Assembly: GCF_001592935.1 (NCBI RefSeq)
Contig: NZ_LRDB01000001.1
Coordinates: 1-64,000, forward strand
Length of the DNA: 64,000 nucleotides
Direction: 5' to 3'
DNA from: Roseivirga echinicomitans
Lineage (GTDB): Bacteria > Bacteroidota > Bacteroidia > Cytophagales > Cyclobacteriaceae
Below, one piece after another: positions 53,815 through 63,619 of the stretch. Every line of letters starts with the position of its first letter. Position 1 is the first letter of the stretch. The position numbers were made by a program, and so were the translations under genes. The notes below the pieces were generated by a model. It saw nothing but the letters and a program-made list of their open reading frames with translations, was not told where the DNA came from and did no database searches.

Positions 53815-54675
53815 ATGCCTTTTGAAAAACCGAAAGCCAAAATTCAGTCCATTACTAAAGAACTGAAGGCCATTTATGATGAACGCGAAGCTACCAACAT
53901 GGCCCACTTACTTCTGGGTCATTTTTATGGTTTAGATCGAATGGCAATCATTTTGAATGATGAGTTTTCGTTGGTTGAAGATTCTGAAAAGAGTTTAGCA
54001 AAAGCGATTGATGAGCTAAATCAACACAAGCCAATTCAGCATATTTTAGGTAGCGTAGAGTTTTATGGCTGCGAATTGAAGGTGGATGAACGGGCTTTGA
54101 TTCCTCGACCAGAAACGGAAGAGTTGGTGGATTGGATTGTGACTGAGAATATGGTTGAAGCTCCGTCCATTGTTGATATTGGCACCGGAACAGGCTGTAT
54201 TCCAATAGCACTAAAAAAGGCCATACCAAACGCACAAGTAATAGCTGTTGACGTAAGTGAAGAAGCGCTCACATTGGCGCAAGAGAATGCTAAACAAAAT
54301 AGCGTTGAGGTTGACTTTACACTCTTAGATATTCTAGAAAACACTTTCCCTTTTGACCAGTTGGATATAGTGGTCAGTAACCCTCCCTACATTCCAGAAA
54401 GTGACAAGGCCGAAATGAGCTCGAATGTATTATCCTTCGAACCACATTTGGCACTCTTTGTTGAAAATCACGATCCGTTGATTTTCTATAGAAGAATAGC
54501 CGAGTTGGCCTTCCAGCATTTGAAGATTGGCGGAATACTCTATTTCGAAATTCATGAAAGATTTGGGAAGGAAATGATTAAACTGGTGGAAGACATTGGT
54601 TTTACTAAAGTGCTCCTCAAAAAAGACTTACAAGGAAAAGACAGAATGCTACAAGCACAAAAATATTCGAAATGA
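53815..54675 (+). CDS. prmC: Peptide chain release factor N5-glutamine methyltransferase
   Basis: 286 aa from the ATG at 53815; an in-frame TTG at 53809 is less likely. SAM motif DIGTGTG (121-127) and catalytic NPPY (189-192, VVSNPPYIPESD). RPETEELV after the N-terminal helical domain is typical. It methylates the GGQ glutamine of release factors. It overlaps the hydrolase gene by 4 bp. Confidence 0.95.
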   Translation: MPFEKPKAKIQSITKELKAIYDEREATNMAHLLLGHFYGLDRMAIILNDEFSLVEDSEKSLAKAIDELNQHKPIQHILGSVEFYGCELKVDERALIPRPETEELVDWIVTENMVEAPSIVDIGTGTGCIPIALKKAIPNAQVIAVDVSEEALTLAQENAKQNSVEVDFTLLDILENTFPFDQLDIVVSNPPYIPESDKAEMSSNVLSFEPHLALFVENHDPLIFYRRIAELAFQHLKIGGILYFEIHERFGKEMIKLVEDIGFTKVLLKKDLQGKDRMLQAQKYSK

Positions 54676-55358
54676 AAAAATTGATTCTATTACACGGTGC
54701 GCTAGGTAGCGCCTCAATGTTCGAAGACTTAACCAATAAGCTAAAAGGCGATTTTGAAGTATACACTTTCAATTTCTCTGGGCATGGCGGTGCGCCTGTG
54801 AATGAAGAAGGCTTTGGTATCGAAGTTTTTGCCGAAGAACTCCAAGCTTTTATTACGAAGAACAAATTGGAAGGCGCGGATATTTTTGGATACAGCATGG
54901 GCGGCTATGTGGCACTTTACTTGGCTGCTTCTCAACCAGATTTGATAGGCAAAATAGTAACCCTTGGTACCAAATTGGCATGGACAGCCGAAGGTGTAGA
55001 AGAAGAAACTGCCCGTTTGAACCCAGAACTAATGAAGGAGAAAGTGCCGCAATATGCTGCGCTTTTGAAAGAGCGTCATGGTAAAAAGCAATGGAAACAA
55101 GTGATTTGGCAAACCGCAGGCATGATGCTAGAATTGGGCGATGAGCCTTTGCTCACTATGGAAAATCTTCCTTTAATCACCAATCAAGTCACTATTCTTT
55201 TGGGTGCTGACGATAATATGGTAAGCAAAGAAGAAAGCGAAAATGTGGCTACAGTTCTTCCCAACGGAAAGTTTATCTCTATTCCCAATATGCCTCATCC
55301 TTTAGAGAAAGTAGATTTAGACACCTTATGTGAAAATTTAAAGGAATGCTTGGTTTAA
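54672..55358 (+). CDS. Alpha/beta hydrolase
   Basis: 228 aa, no signal peptide, so cytosolic. HGALGSASMF forms the oxyanion region, GYSMGGY carries the nucleophile S75, and IPNMPHPLE has the late His. Substrate unknown; small-ester or MenH-like activity are possible. ATGA overlap with prmC. Confidence 0.85.
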   Translation: MKKLILLHGALGSASMFEDLTNKLKGDFEVYTFNFSGHGGAPVNEEGFGIEVFAEELQAFITKNKLEGADIFGYSMGGYVALYLAASQPDLIGKIVTLGTKLAWTAEGVEEETARLNPELMKEKVPQYAALLKERHGKKQWKQVIWQTAGMMLELGDEPLLTMENLPLITNQVTILLGADDNMVSKEESENVATVLPNGKFISIPNMPHPLEKVDLDTLCENLKECLV

Positions 55359-55381
55359 GTAGAGAATAAGAAATAGGCTTA

Positions 55382-55389
55382 TATCTTTG
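55382..55389 (+). promoter_or_regulatory. Candidate -7 box of the tandem lipoprotein genes
   Basis: TATCTTTG, full match to TAnnTTTG, 29 bp before the ATG at 55419. No -33 match at the right distance. Confidence 0.45.
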
Positions 55390-55418
55390 TTTATTTCTAA
55401 TCTAGATATAAGCTTTAT

Positions 55419-56654
55419 ATGTCCCAATCTAAGTTAATCAGCTCCGGTTTTCCCTTTCTTGCCGTATTCATAGCCCTCTTTACTTTTTCTTCTTGTAGCA
55501 ACGAAAAGGAGATCGAGACTGGCCTTACCACTATTAATTTGGTAGAAGCCTACAACAATCCTGCACTGATCAACATGAGTGATTTTGCCTCAGAAATTGA
55601 ATACATTTCCTTAGAAACAAGCGAAGAAACCTTTTATAGATGGGTCAGACTTAACAGTACACTAGGGGACTCAATCATCTTAATGAAATCCTCCGATCGG
55701 ATATCATTGTTTGACAGAAAGACGGGAGCTTACCTTAGAGACATTGGCTACAGAGGCGATGATCCAGAAGGTTTTACAAACGCTAGGACTGAACTTGGGG
55801 TCAATGCAAAGAACAAAACCGTTTATGCCAAAGGGAAGCGTTTTGATTTGTATGAATACTCTTTAGATGAGGGGCTTTTAATAAATAAGATTCCAGGGCC
55901 TAAAATCGAGGCACTCGAAGCCACTTTGAATTCAGGTTCATTTACCGATGTCAGTTTAATTACTAGTTACGGGATCATCAAGGATGGATTAATTGCAGGT
56001 TATTTTATGAACATGAAAGGTGATGAACCATATAAGTTGGTGGTGTATGACATCAATGGTGAGATCCTAAATTTATACCCAAATTACCTGAGTTATGAGA
56101 AACAAGGGATATCGATTCGTATTGAATACACAGATTTCCACAACTACAACGATGGATTATTCTTCAAAGAAAATTTTAACGACACCGTTTTTAACGTAGG
56201 TGTTGACACTTTAAAACCTGTACTTCTTTATGACTTGGGAGAATACAGTCCTCCCTATGCTGAGCAAGAAAGCATGAGTATTGAGCAAAGAAAAGAATAT
56301 ATGTTTGTTCGTAATACCCTACAAAGTCCAGACTTTGTGTTCTATAATGTTTCCTTTAAAGAAAAGGAGGCATATGGCTATTATAATCGAAAAACGAAAG
56401 AAGCTAAACTTTCTGACCCTTCAACCAGCAATAGCAAAACTGGCTACACAAACGATATTGACAATTTTGTGTCTTTTTACCCCACTTCAATTAATGAAGC
56501 GGGAGAAATGATGGGGCTAATCACGGCTGAAGAAGTATACGAATGGTTTCAGAATAATCCTGACAAAATCGCTTCTCTTCCTGAAAACCTACAGGCATTG
56601 CAAAATATCGAACCCGAAGACAATCCAGTCATTATGATTGTCAAGTTAAAGTAG
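55419..56654 (+). CDS. 6-bladed beta-propeller lipoprotein (copy A)
   Basis: 411 aa. Lipobox FSSC near residue 26. The core begins TTINLVEAYNNPALINMSDF and continues with propeller-type beta repeats (DRISLFDRKTGAYLRDIG, YKLVVYDINGEILNLYP), matching the DUF5128-like 6-bladed propeller group. It is followed 8 bp later by a close paralogue. C-terminal thirds of both are nearly identical (EEVYEWFQNNPDKIASLP). Function unknown, probably carbohydrate or peptide sensing at the cell surface. Confidence 0.85.
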   Translation: MSQSKLISSGFPFLAVFIALFTFSSCSNEKEIETGLTTINLVEAYNNPALINMSDFASEIEYISLETSEETFYRWVRLNSTLGDSIILMKSSDRISLFDRKTGAYLRDIGYRGDDPEGFTNARTELGVNAKNKTVYAKGKRFDLYEYSLDEGLLINKIPGPKIEALEATLNSGSFTDVSLITSYGIIKDGLIAGYFMNMKGDEPYKLVVYDINGEILNLYPNYLSYEKQGISIRIEYTDFHNYNDGLFFKENFNDTVFNVGVDTLKPVLLYDLGEYSPPYAEQESMSIEQRKEYMFVRNTLQSPDFVFYNVSFKEKEAYGYYNRKTKEAKLSDPSTSNSKTGYTNDIDNFVSFYPTSINEAGEMMGLITAEEVYEWFQNNPDKIASLPENLQALQNIEPEDNPVIMIVKLK

Positions 56655-56662
56655 AGCGCTAC

Positions 56663-57895
56663 ATGTTCCATCATAAGTTAAAAAAAGCCGCTTTTCCCAT
56701 ACTTGCTGGTTTCATCATGCTGCTCAATTTCTCTTCCTGTAGCAGTGAAAAGGAATTAGAAACAGGCCTCACCACTATTAATTTGGTAGAAGCCTACAAC
56801 AATGCTGCACCGATCAACATGAGTGATTTTGCCTCAGACATTGAATACATTCGATTAGAGACAGGTGAAGGGGCTTTTTACAAATGGTTCTTCCTCAAAA
56901 CTACACTTGGAGACTCAGTCATTCTAATGAAGTCTACTGATCGGATATCGCTGTTTGACCGGAAAACAGGAACTTACCTCAGAGATATTGGCCGCAAAGG
57001 AGACGACCCTGAAGGCTTTTCTAATGCAATGACTGAGCTTGGCGTCAATACAAAAAACAAAACGGTTTACGCGAAAGGTAAACTTGGTTTATATGAATAC
57101 TCCTTAAGCGAAGGGCTTTTAGTAAACACGATTCCTGCTCCTCAAATGGATGATCTCGACAAAAAGCTCACTAAAGGATCTTTGACCGATATCAGTGTTA
57201 TTGCCTCACATGGCATCATCAACGATAGGTTCGTTGCGGGTTACTTTATGAATATTAAAGGAGACGAGCCATTTAGGCTAGTGGTTTATGATTTTAACGG
57301 GGAAGTGCTAAAATTATATCCGAATCACCAGAGTTATAAGAAACTAAGCGATTCGTTTCGTTTTGAAAAGACTGATTTTCAAAACTACAACAACGCACTA
57401 TTTTTCAAAGAGAGTTTTAATGATACTGTTTTTAATGTGGGCGCTGACACTTTGAAACCTGCGTTTCTTTATGAACTGGGAAAATACAGTCCTCCCTATG
57501 CAGAACAAGAAAGTATGAGTGACGAGAAAAAAAACGAATATATGTTTGTTCGTAATACCCTGCAAAGCCCAGACTTTGTATTCTATAATGTTGCCTTTAA
57601 AGACAAATTCGCCTACGGCTATTATAATCGAAAAACGAAAGAAGCTTTTCTTTCCGATCCATCAACAAGTAATAGCAAAACTGGTTACACAAACGACATT
57701 GATAATTTTGTGCCTTTCTACCCTACTTCAATCAATGAAAAGGGTGAGATGTTAGGCCTAATCACGGCCGAAGAAGTCTACGAATGGTTCCAGAACAACC
57801 CTGACAAAATCGCTTCTCTTCCTAAAAACCTTCAGGCACTGCAAAATATCGAACCCGAAGACAATCCAGTCATCATGATTGCCAAGCTAAAGTAG
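56663..57895 (+). CDS. 6-bladed beta-propeller lipoprotein (copy B)
   Basis: 410 aa with lipobox NFSSC. Same family as the gene before, roughly 70% identical by eye and nearly identical over the last 150 residues, where even the DNA matches in long blocks. The difference is largest in the middle (residues 60-250). The pair is a tandem duplication, probably co-transcribed and kept for slightly different ligands, or homogenised by gene conversion (inference). Confidence 0.85.
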   Translation: MFHHKLKKAAFPILAGFIMLLNFSSCSSEKELETGLTTINLVEAYNNAAPINMSDFASDIEYIRLETGEGAFYKWFFLKTTLGDSVILMKSTDRISLFDRKTGTYLRDIGRKGDDPEGFSNAMTELGVNTKNKTVYAKGKLGLYEYSLSEGLLVNTIPAPQMDDLDKKLTKGSLTDISVIASHGIINDRFVAGYFMNIKGDEPFRLVVYDFNGEVLKLYPNHQSYKKLSDSFRFEKTDFQNYNNALFFKESFNDTVFNVGADTLKPAFLYELGKYSPPYAEQESMSDEKKNEYMFVRNTLQSPDFVFYNVAFKDKFAYGYYNRKTKEAFLSDPSTSNSKTGYTNDIDNFVPFYPTSINEKGEMLGLITAEEVYEWFQNNPDKIASLPKNLQALQNIEPEDNPVIMIAKLK

Positions 57896-57912
57896 AACTC
57901 CCAAAAAGTTCT

Positions 57913-57971
57913 TACTACTATTTTTATAGAAGTATTACTATTTTCTTAGTTTATTTACTATGTTTATAGTA
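57913..57971. promoter_or_regulatory. Two BlaI-type operators upstream of blaI
   Basis: Dyad 1 is TACTACTAT-TTTT-ATAGAAGTA (57913-57934), arms matching at 8 of 9 positions. Dyad 2 is TACTAT-GTTT-ATAGTA (57956-57971), perfect, touching the ATG at 57971. TACT-rich dyads are typical BlaI/MecI binding sites; binding is inferred. Confidence 0.62.
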
Positions 57972-58339
57972 TGAAAGTACTTACTAAGGCGGAAGAAAGG
58001 ATAATGCAGTTGCTTTGGCAGCTAGAAAAGGCCTTTACTCGTGAAATTCTGGATCAATTTGAAGGCACGCCACCAAGCTATACTACCGTGGCTACCGTAC
58101 TCACCGTGCTCGAACAAAAAGGCTTTGTCGATTTTGAGAAGCTCGGTAACAGCAAACGCTACTATCCCCTAGTCAGTAAAGAGGCCTACAGTGAATTTGC
58201 TTTGAGCAATGTGGTAGGGAAATATTTCGAAGGCTCTTTAAGCAAACTCGTTTCCTTCTTTACCGAAAAGAAGGACATCGACCTGAAAGAGCTCGATGAG
58301 ATCATTGATGTAATTGAGAAAAATAAAGAGCAGAAATGA
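57971..58339 (+). CDS. BlaI/MecI/CopY family repressor
   Basis: 122 aa winged helix. LTKAEERIMQLLWQLEKAFT, recognition helix SYTTVATVLTVLEQKGFV and the wing are standard. The C-terminal dimerisation helix is present. It ends inside the M56 gene (ATGA overlap), the usual BlaI-BlaR1 arrangement. It represses its own operon until cleaved by the protease partner. Confidence 0.93.
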   Translation: MKVLTKAEERIMQLLWQLEKAFTREILDQFEGTPPSYTTVATVLTVLEQKGFVDFEKLGNSKRYYPLVSKEAYSEFALSNVVGKYFEGSLSKLVSFFTEKKDIDLKELDEIIDVIEKNKEQK

Positions 58340-60132
58340 TGTGGAACCCTATTCTTATCTGGAGCCTAAAAGCGGGCTTATTATTAAGCCTCTTGTATGG
58401 TGTTTATTTTTTCTTGTTCCGAAATAATACGCAGTTTCATCTGAAACGAGTCTTGCTCTTATCGGTTTTAGCTGCTGCACTACTTTGGCCCGTGATAAAA
58501 TTCAGTGCAAGCGTAAAGCCTGTCTCCAATACTCAGGTATTCCAAAAGCTTGATGAATCATTGATCTCTCCGGCAGCCGAAGTTGCGCCTAAAACAGCCC
58601 AAGTTGGAGAAGTCCAAATGACCGAAACCTCCAAAACGACCAGTGCTCTTGATATTATTTGGTGGGTGTACTTAACAGGCGTGGCCATAAGTCTTTTAGT
58701 CTTCTTTAGTGAATTAGTAAAACTCACCTATTGGCGATTAACGGGCACGGAAATGCGAGATTTAGGCAAGAACGTGATCAGCCATCCCTCAGTAAAGTAC
58801 CCTTTCTCCTTCTGGAAATGGATTTTCATTCCAGAGTCTGTCGATTATTCTGAATCCGAATGGATCGTTATTCAGGAACATGAAAACCTGCATTTAAAAC
58901 AAAAGCATACGGTTGATATTCTTTGCGCTGCTTTGGCTCAATGTGCCCTTTGGTATCATCCGGCAATTTATCTTTTTCAAAAAGGAATGAAGTCCAACCA
59001 CGAAGCTTTGGCAGATTCCTCAGTATTGAAATCCACCAATTTTGGACGCTATACAGAAATTCTATTGGCCCTGAGTTTAAGAACCAGCTCGGTTACGCTT
59101 GGGCATTCTTTCGCATTGATTTCCTCACTTTCTAAACGACTTAAAGTTATGAAACTCAAAAAAACATCTAAACGAAGCAGCTATACTTCGCTCATTTCCT
59201 TTGCTGTATTGGCTTTGGTTATTGCCAGCCAAACGGTGAGTTATGGGCAGAATGAAAAAGCAAATAATAATTTATATGATACGGATCTTGGAGTAACTAT
59301 CCATAAAGGAAGGGATTATAGCTTAATCCCAATTTTTGAGAAGAGTTTGCTTCAACTAGATGATCTGCAACTCACTAGTTATGGTAGAATTAGCATTCCA
59401 TTTATTCTATCAGATAAGTACCAAGAAAAGGTGGATAAAATTAAACAAACGTATTATTCGAATGAGGAAGACCGGACGTTTTGGATTGAGCTCGATGATA
59501 ATAAAGACTCTTACTATTCATCCCTCTTAAAGCCTAAAGGTATTGTAGGAACTGAAATCGAATTTGTTGTGGAACTGGGTAATGATGATCTTAAGGAGTT
59601 TTATGAGCTGACAGTTGCATGGTTAAAAGAAAGAAAAATTGGTGATCCTACTCAAATTAGTAATTCCAAGTCGGTAGATTTTAAAATAATAAGTGAGGAA
59701 GACTTTTTTCAACATAAATATCTGTCAATTCATTCTTATGTAAAAAGTAACTACGAAAGGCAGTATAATAAGAGTGATGTGTTTTCTACAAGGCAGGTGG
59801 ATAAAAGCCCAGAGCCAATAGGCGGTCTTAACCAATTTTTAAATAATGTCACACTAAAAACTGTACGAGAAAACGGATTAGATATTAGTGAACTACCCAA
59901 AACAATCGAGTTTGAGTTTGTAGTGAGTAATCAAGGGCATGTTACTCGGGTAGACCTGCTTAGTAAAGTAAAAGGCGATGAAGAAACTCAAGTCAAGGTA
60001 TACCGTCTACTACGCCAGTTGAATGATAATATTCAAAGCGTGTCTAGAATTTATGGCTGGAAGCCCGCTTTGAAGGATAATGAATTTGTTTCGAGTAAGT
60101 ATAAAATCGAAATACCAAAGTCACTTTTGTAG
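58336..60132 (+). CDS. M56 family metallopeptidase (BlaR1-like) with TonB-type C-terminus
   Basis: 598 aa. Three to four transmembrane helices, with the zinc site HENLH (H182, H186) in VIQEHENLHLKQKH and a further NHEALAD Glu at about 223. A helix near 290-305 then leads to a periplasmic region. The C-terminal about 100 residues (EFEFVVSNQGHVTRVDLL) match the TonB_C fold. No penicillin-binding domain is visible, so the signal is not a beta-lactam by this evidence. It would cleave the BlaI repressor. Confidence 0.88.
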   Translation: MMWNPILIWSLKAGLLLSLLYGVYFFLFRNNTQFHLKRVLLLSVLAAALLWPVIKFSASVKPVSNTQVFQKLDESLISPAAEVAPKTAQVGEVQMTETSKTTSALDIIWWVYLTGVAISLLVFFSELVKLTYWRLTGTEMRDLGKNVISHPSVKYPFSFWKWIFIPESVDYSESEWIVIQEHENLHLKQKHTVDILCAALAQCALWYHPAIYLFQKGMKSNHEALADSSVLKSTNFGRYTEILLALSLRTSSVTLGHSFALISSLSKRLKVMKLKKTSKRSSYTSLISFAVLALVIASQTVSYGQNEKANNNLYDTDLGVTIHKGRDYSLIPIFEKSLLQLDDLQLTSYGRISIPFILSDKYQEKVDKIKQTYYSNEEDRTFWIELDDNKDSYYSSLLKPKGIVGTEIEFVVELGNDDLKEFYELTVAWLKERKIGDPTQISNSKSVDFKIISEEDFFQHKYLSIHSYVKSNYERQYNKSDVFSTRQVDKSPEPIGGLNQFLNNVTLKTVRENGLDISELPKTIEFEFVVSNQGHVTRVDLLSKVKGDEETQVKVYRLLRQLNDNIQSVSRIYGWKPALKDNEFVSSKYKIEIPKSLL

Positions 60133-60160
60133 TTCTAGTTTTACTACACTTCACAAGATT

Positions 60161-60190
60161 CAGCCGACAACAGTCGGCTGTTTCTATTTG
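60161..60190 (+). terminator. Terminator after the M56 gene
   Basis: CAGCCGAC-AACA-GTCGGCTG stem (60161-60180) followed by TTTCTATTT. Confidence 0.82.
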
Positions 60191-60215
60191 GAGGGTTAGG
60201 CAATTCATCAAGCTT

Positions 60216-60863
60216 CTATTTATAGCTGTCCGTGGAAACGGCCTCTACTAGCCAAAGGGGCTTTTCGTTGGTTTTGAGTTTGATTCTCCCAGTGATCTCG
60301 GCAGTAAGCTCAATCGGTTCCAAAAGCATTTCATTCTCCCAATCCCCATAAAATCCTTCGGAAGTAAAAAAGGTATTTTGGGCTATAGGGTGAATCCCAA
60401 AATGATGACTGACCATCACCCATTTTTCAAAATGTCCGCTCGAAACATAAGTCCACTTTTGGTGAATGGCAAAAACGATACTGTCGATTTGTTTTGAGAA
60501 TTCTCTTACCGTATCGAGCACTGTGGATTGGTAAATGTCGGCCATCACATTCACCGCAGGGTATTTATGGTCGAGCAGGAAGATGTAAGCACAGGCCAGT
60601 AAATTATCGTCTTCAAAGCCTAATAACTGCACTGGAGATTGTTCGGCCAGCCTTGGCTTGAGTGTCTGTAGGTTGCCGATGTTGGCCACCACCACATCAA
60701 TTTTAATTCCCCACTTTAGCACTTCGTTGAGTGCCTTTTCGGTAACAATAACGGTTGGACTCCATTCTAAAAGCTGGTCTACATCTTCAATCGTTAAGGC
60801 TTGCGGATCGTCAATGAGTAAAGCAGGCTCTTGTTCGTCTCTAACAATATGGTGTGATGACAT
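60216..60863 (-). CDS. Thiamine pyrophosphokinase-like protein
   Basis: 215 aa. SSHHIVRDEQEPALLIDDPQ, LLEWSPTVIVTEKALNEVLK and GIKIDVVVANIGN resemble Bacteroidota proteins annotated thiamine pyrophosphokinase. The usual GDFDS catalytic motif is replaced by ANIGN, so activity is uncertain. It lies downstream of the TPP-riboswitch receptor on the same strand but beyond a terminator, so it is probably transcribed separately. If active it would make TPP from thiamine and ATP. Confidence 0.55.
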   Translation of the reverse strand: MSSHHIVRDEQEPALLIDDPQALTIEDVDQLLEWSPTVIVTEKALNEVLKWGIKIDVVVANIGNLQTLKPRLAEQSPVQLLGFEDDNLLACAYIFLLDHKYPAVNVMADIYQSTVLDTVREFSKQIDSIVFAIHQKWTYVSSGHFEKWVMVSHHFGIHPIAQNTFFTSEGFYGDWENEMLLEPIELTAEITGRIKLKTNEKPLWLVEAVSTDSYK

Positions 60864-61042
60864 GCGGCTGGTTTCCTTGGTTAAATACGGTGTTCAAAAT
60901 TGCAGCATTTTTAAGGAATCAAAAACGATTGGTGAGAGAATTTTGATAAAGAAGTGTAGTGCTAACTATAGATCCTTCCTTCGTCAGGATACAAAACTAT
61001 AAAACAGTCATTTTATGACATGTGATCAGTTGAGTCCTAAAA

Positions 61043-61073
61043 TAAAAAACCCTCAGCAAATTAATGCCGAGGG
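61043..61073 (-). terminator. Terminator of the thiamine receptor gene
   Basis: Minus-strand stem CCCTCGGC / GCTGAGGG (61073-61066 and 61057-61050) followed by T6. Confidence 0.82.
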
Positions 61074-61100
61074 CTCTTCGAAATACTAAAAAATCTATCT

Positions 61101-63557
61101 TTATAACTTCAAACCTAAGGATAACAAGAAGTTAGTGCCTGCTTGAGGATAAAGGTAATTCTCCCTTACCTCGTAATTAGCACCACCAAAATAACCAAAT
61201 GTGTATCCATTCGATTCGTATTCAACATTGAAGATATTGTTCACCAATAAATTCAGCGTAAGCTCTTTTACGAAACTCGGCTTAATGCTGTAATTCACTC
61301 TGAAATCATTGATGAAGAAAGCATCAATCTTACGGTTTTCATTCGAAGTATTATCTAAATACTGATCACCTACATATTTAGAAAGAAGGCTCAACGACAA
61401 GCCAGAAGTTGGCTTATAAGTCAATTGACCACCTGCAATCACACTTGGAGAGTATGAAATATCGGCATCAGTATAGTTGTTTCTGACTTCGTTGTATTCG
61501 TCAAAGGCTGCACCGTAATCATAAAGCACTTCTTCAAAATTCTTGATCTTATTTTCGCTTAAAGTAAGATTGGCGTTTAGCTCCAAACCTCTGATCAACT
61601 CTACCCCAGCCTGAAGTTCAATCCCCATTCTGTAACTATCGGCCACATTCGTTCTAATGCTCGATCCTACATCGTTCACCTCGCCTGTCAATACCAACTG
61701 ATCTTTGTAATCCATCAAATAGTAATTCGCTTCAAAAGCAAACTTTGACTTGTTCACTCTATAGCCCACTTCAAGGTTGTTCAATTGTTCCGATTTAGGA
61801 TCAGCTCCAGTCGGTGCATCAATAATGTCTGAACGGTTCGGCTCTTTGTTCGCACGCGCAAAAGAAATGTAGGCGTTTGCATTAGCGTTGAGTTGGTAAG
61901 TCAAACCCAATTTTGGGTTGAAGAACGAATATTGGTTATCGAAATCGAAGGCCTTTAAATCGTTATCGTTGCCTCTACTGGCATAGTTTACTGTTCTCAC
62001 CTGCAAGTCGCCATAAAGGTTAATCTTATCATTGGCTTGATAGTTTACCTTCACAAAATTGTTGAAATCCGTTTTTTCTGAAGTGCTTTCGTAATACCTG
62101 TCTCCAATGCGGCTGTTGCTTGCATATTCGGCCCAAATGATTTCACCAAAGTGATCGCCTTTGTACTCATTGTAGGCGCCACCAAAATTGGCTTGTAGGT
62201 TTTCGGTTTCATAGTTCAAGCCGTAAGTCACTCCGTAAAAATCATTGTCCAACCAACGTCTTCTGATCAAATCTGTCGACTCTATGGTGGTTGCGCCTAC
62301 AGTTACATTGTTCAAACCATAGTCTGCAAAATCTTCATTGGCCTTATATTCCTCAAAGAAACCAGCACCCTTGGTGTAGTGTAATGAAGTGTTAAAGCTC
62401 AATGGCTCGTTAATCTGATGTGAAAAATGGGCTTGATAATGCGCTTGTTTGTAATCGTCTACTTGATTTCGATAGTCGTAGAAATTATAAGTTCTGCCAG
62501 AATTACGAAGGTTAGCGGCCTGCTCGGCTGACAAACCATTGTTGGCAATTACCGCATCAATTCCTGCCGCATCGTTCTTGATTTTTGCTTCTGGCGTTCC
62601 GTACCAACTTTGGTAGGTGCGCTCTTTACCCGCAAAGGTGATCAATTTCAGAATTGTTTTTTTTCCATAATAACCGCCAGATAGGTAGTAAGAACTAAGA
62701 TCAGAAGATGCCCTGTCGATATAACCATCCGATGAAATGTTAGAGAGCCTACCTTCAAAAGCAAAGTTGTTTTCCAACAAACCCGTTTTGAACACTCCGT
62801 TGTATTTCTGAGTGTTGAATGAACCTACTGAAGTGTTGATACTCGCTTCCGCATCTTGGCTCAAATTGTTGGTGGCAATGTTAATTGAACCCCCAAAAGC
62901 ACCTGCACCATTGGTGGATGTTCCAACACCACGCTGCACTTGCACATTGTCTGTGGAAGTGGCCAAATCAGGCATGTTCACCCAAAAAGTACCCTGTGAT
63001 TCAGAGTCATTAACCGGAATACCGTTGATGGTCACGTTAATTCTGGCGCCATCGCTACCACGAATTCGAATACCTGTGTAACCTACACCAGCTCCCGCAT
63101 CAGAAGTGACCACTACAGAAGGCGTCCAGTTCAGTAGAAAGGGCAGGTCTTGTCCTAAATTCTGCTGCTCGATTTCTTCCTTTGATACTTCAGAAAAGGT
63201 AGTGGGTGTCTTTTCGCTTGCGCGAGTTCCAGTCACCACCACTGATTCTAACTTGGTTAAATCCGATTTCAGCTTGAGGTCAAGGTTCATACTACCAACG
63301 ACTTCTACTGTTCTGGTTAAGGCAGTATAGCTGATCATACTTACCTTGATATTGTAAGTGCCTGGAGGAATATTGTTCAACTCAAATTTACCTTCTGCAT
63401 TGGTAGAAGTACCTTTTTGAATCGACTCAATAGTCACATTGGCACCAAAAACTGGTGATCCGGTAGCGTCATCCACAACCGTTCCTTTCAGGGAGTGTTG
63501 CGCAAACACACCCGTTGCTGTCAGCACTAAAGCCAACGTCAAAATTAATTTTTGCAT
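61101..63557 (-). CDS. TonB-dependent receptor under TPP-riboswitch control, probable thiamine transporter
   Basis: 818 aa. Signal peptide to about 20, carboxypeptidase-regulatory-like domain (about 23-105), plug (GIRIRGSDGARINVTINGIP, GTFWVNMPDLATSTDNVQVQ) and a full barrel ending SLGLKL. The TPP riboswitch 60 bp upstream is direct evidence of regulation by thiamine pyrophosphate. Known Bacteroidota loci of this kind encode the outer-membrane thiamine receptor with a PnuT transporter and a thiamine kinase. No PnuT is in view here. Confidence 0.9.
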   Translation of the reverse strand: MQKLILTLALVLTATGVFAQHSLKGTVVDDATGSPVFGANVTIESIQKGTSTNAEGKFELNNIPPGTYNIKVSMISYTALTRTVEVVGSMNLDLKLKSDLTKLESVVVTGTRASEKTPTTFSEVSKEEIEQQNLGQDLPFLLNWTPSVVVTSDAGAGVGYTGIRIRGSDGARINVTINGIPVNDSESQGTFWVNMPDLATSTDNVQVQRGVGTSTNGAGAFGGSINIATNNLSQDAEASINTSVGSFNTQKYNGVFKTGLLENNFAFEGRLSNISSDGYIDRASSDLSSYYLSGGYYGKKTILKLITFAGKERTYQSWYGTPEAKIKNDAAGIDAVIANNGLSAEQAANLRNSGRTYNFYDYRNQVDDYKQAHYQAHFSHQINEPLSFNTSLHYTKGAGFFEEYKANEDFADYGLNNVTVGATTIESTDLIRRRWLDNDFYGVTYGLNYETENLQANFGGAYNEYKGDHFGEIIWAEYASNSRIGDRYYESTSEKTDFNNFVKVNYQANDKINLYGDLQVRTVNYASRGNDNDLKAFDFDNQYSFFNPKLGLTYQLNANANAYISFARANKEPNRSDIIDAPTGADPKSEQLNNLEVGYRVNKSKFAFEANYYLMDYKDQLVLTGEVNDVGSSIRTNVADSYRMGIELQAGVELIRGLELNANLTLSENKIKNFEEVLYDYGAAFDEYNEVRNNYTDADISYSPSVIAGGQLTYKPTSGLSLSLLSKYVGDQYLDNTSNENRKIDAFFINDFRVNYSIKPSFVKELTLNLLVNNIFNVEYESNGYTFGYFGGANYEVRENYLYPQAGTNFLLSLGLKL

Positions 63558-63619
63558 TTTGTAATTTTAAATGGTTCACAAACGAAGCGCCAGGGGAAGC
63601 ACTCCCTTTTTAAATGTTT

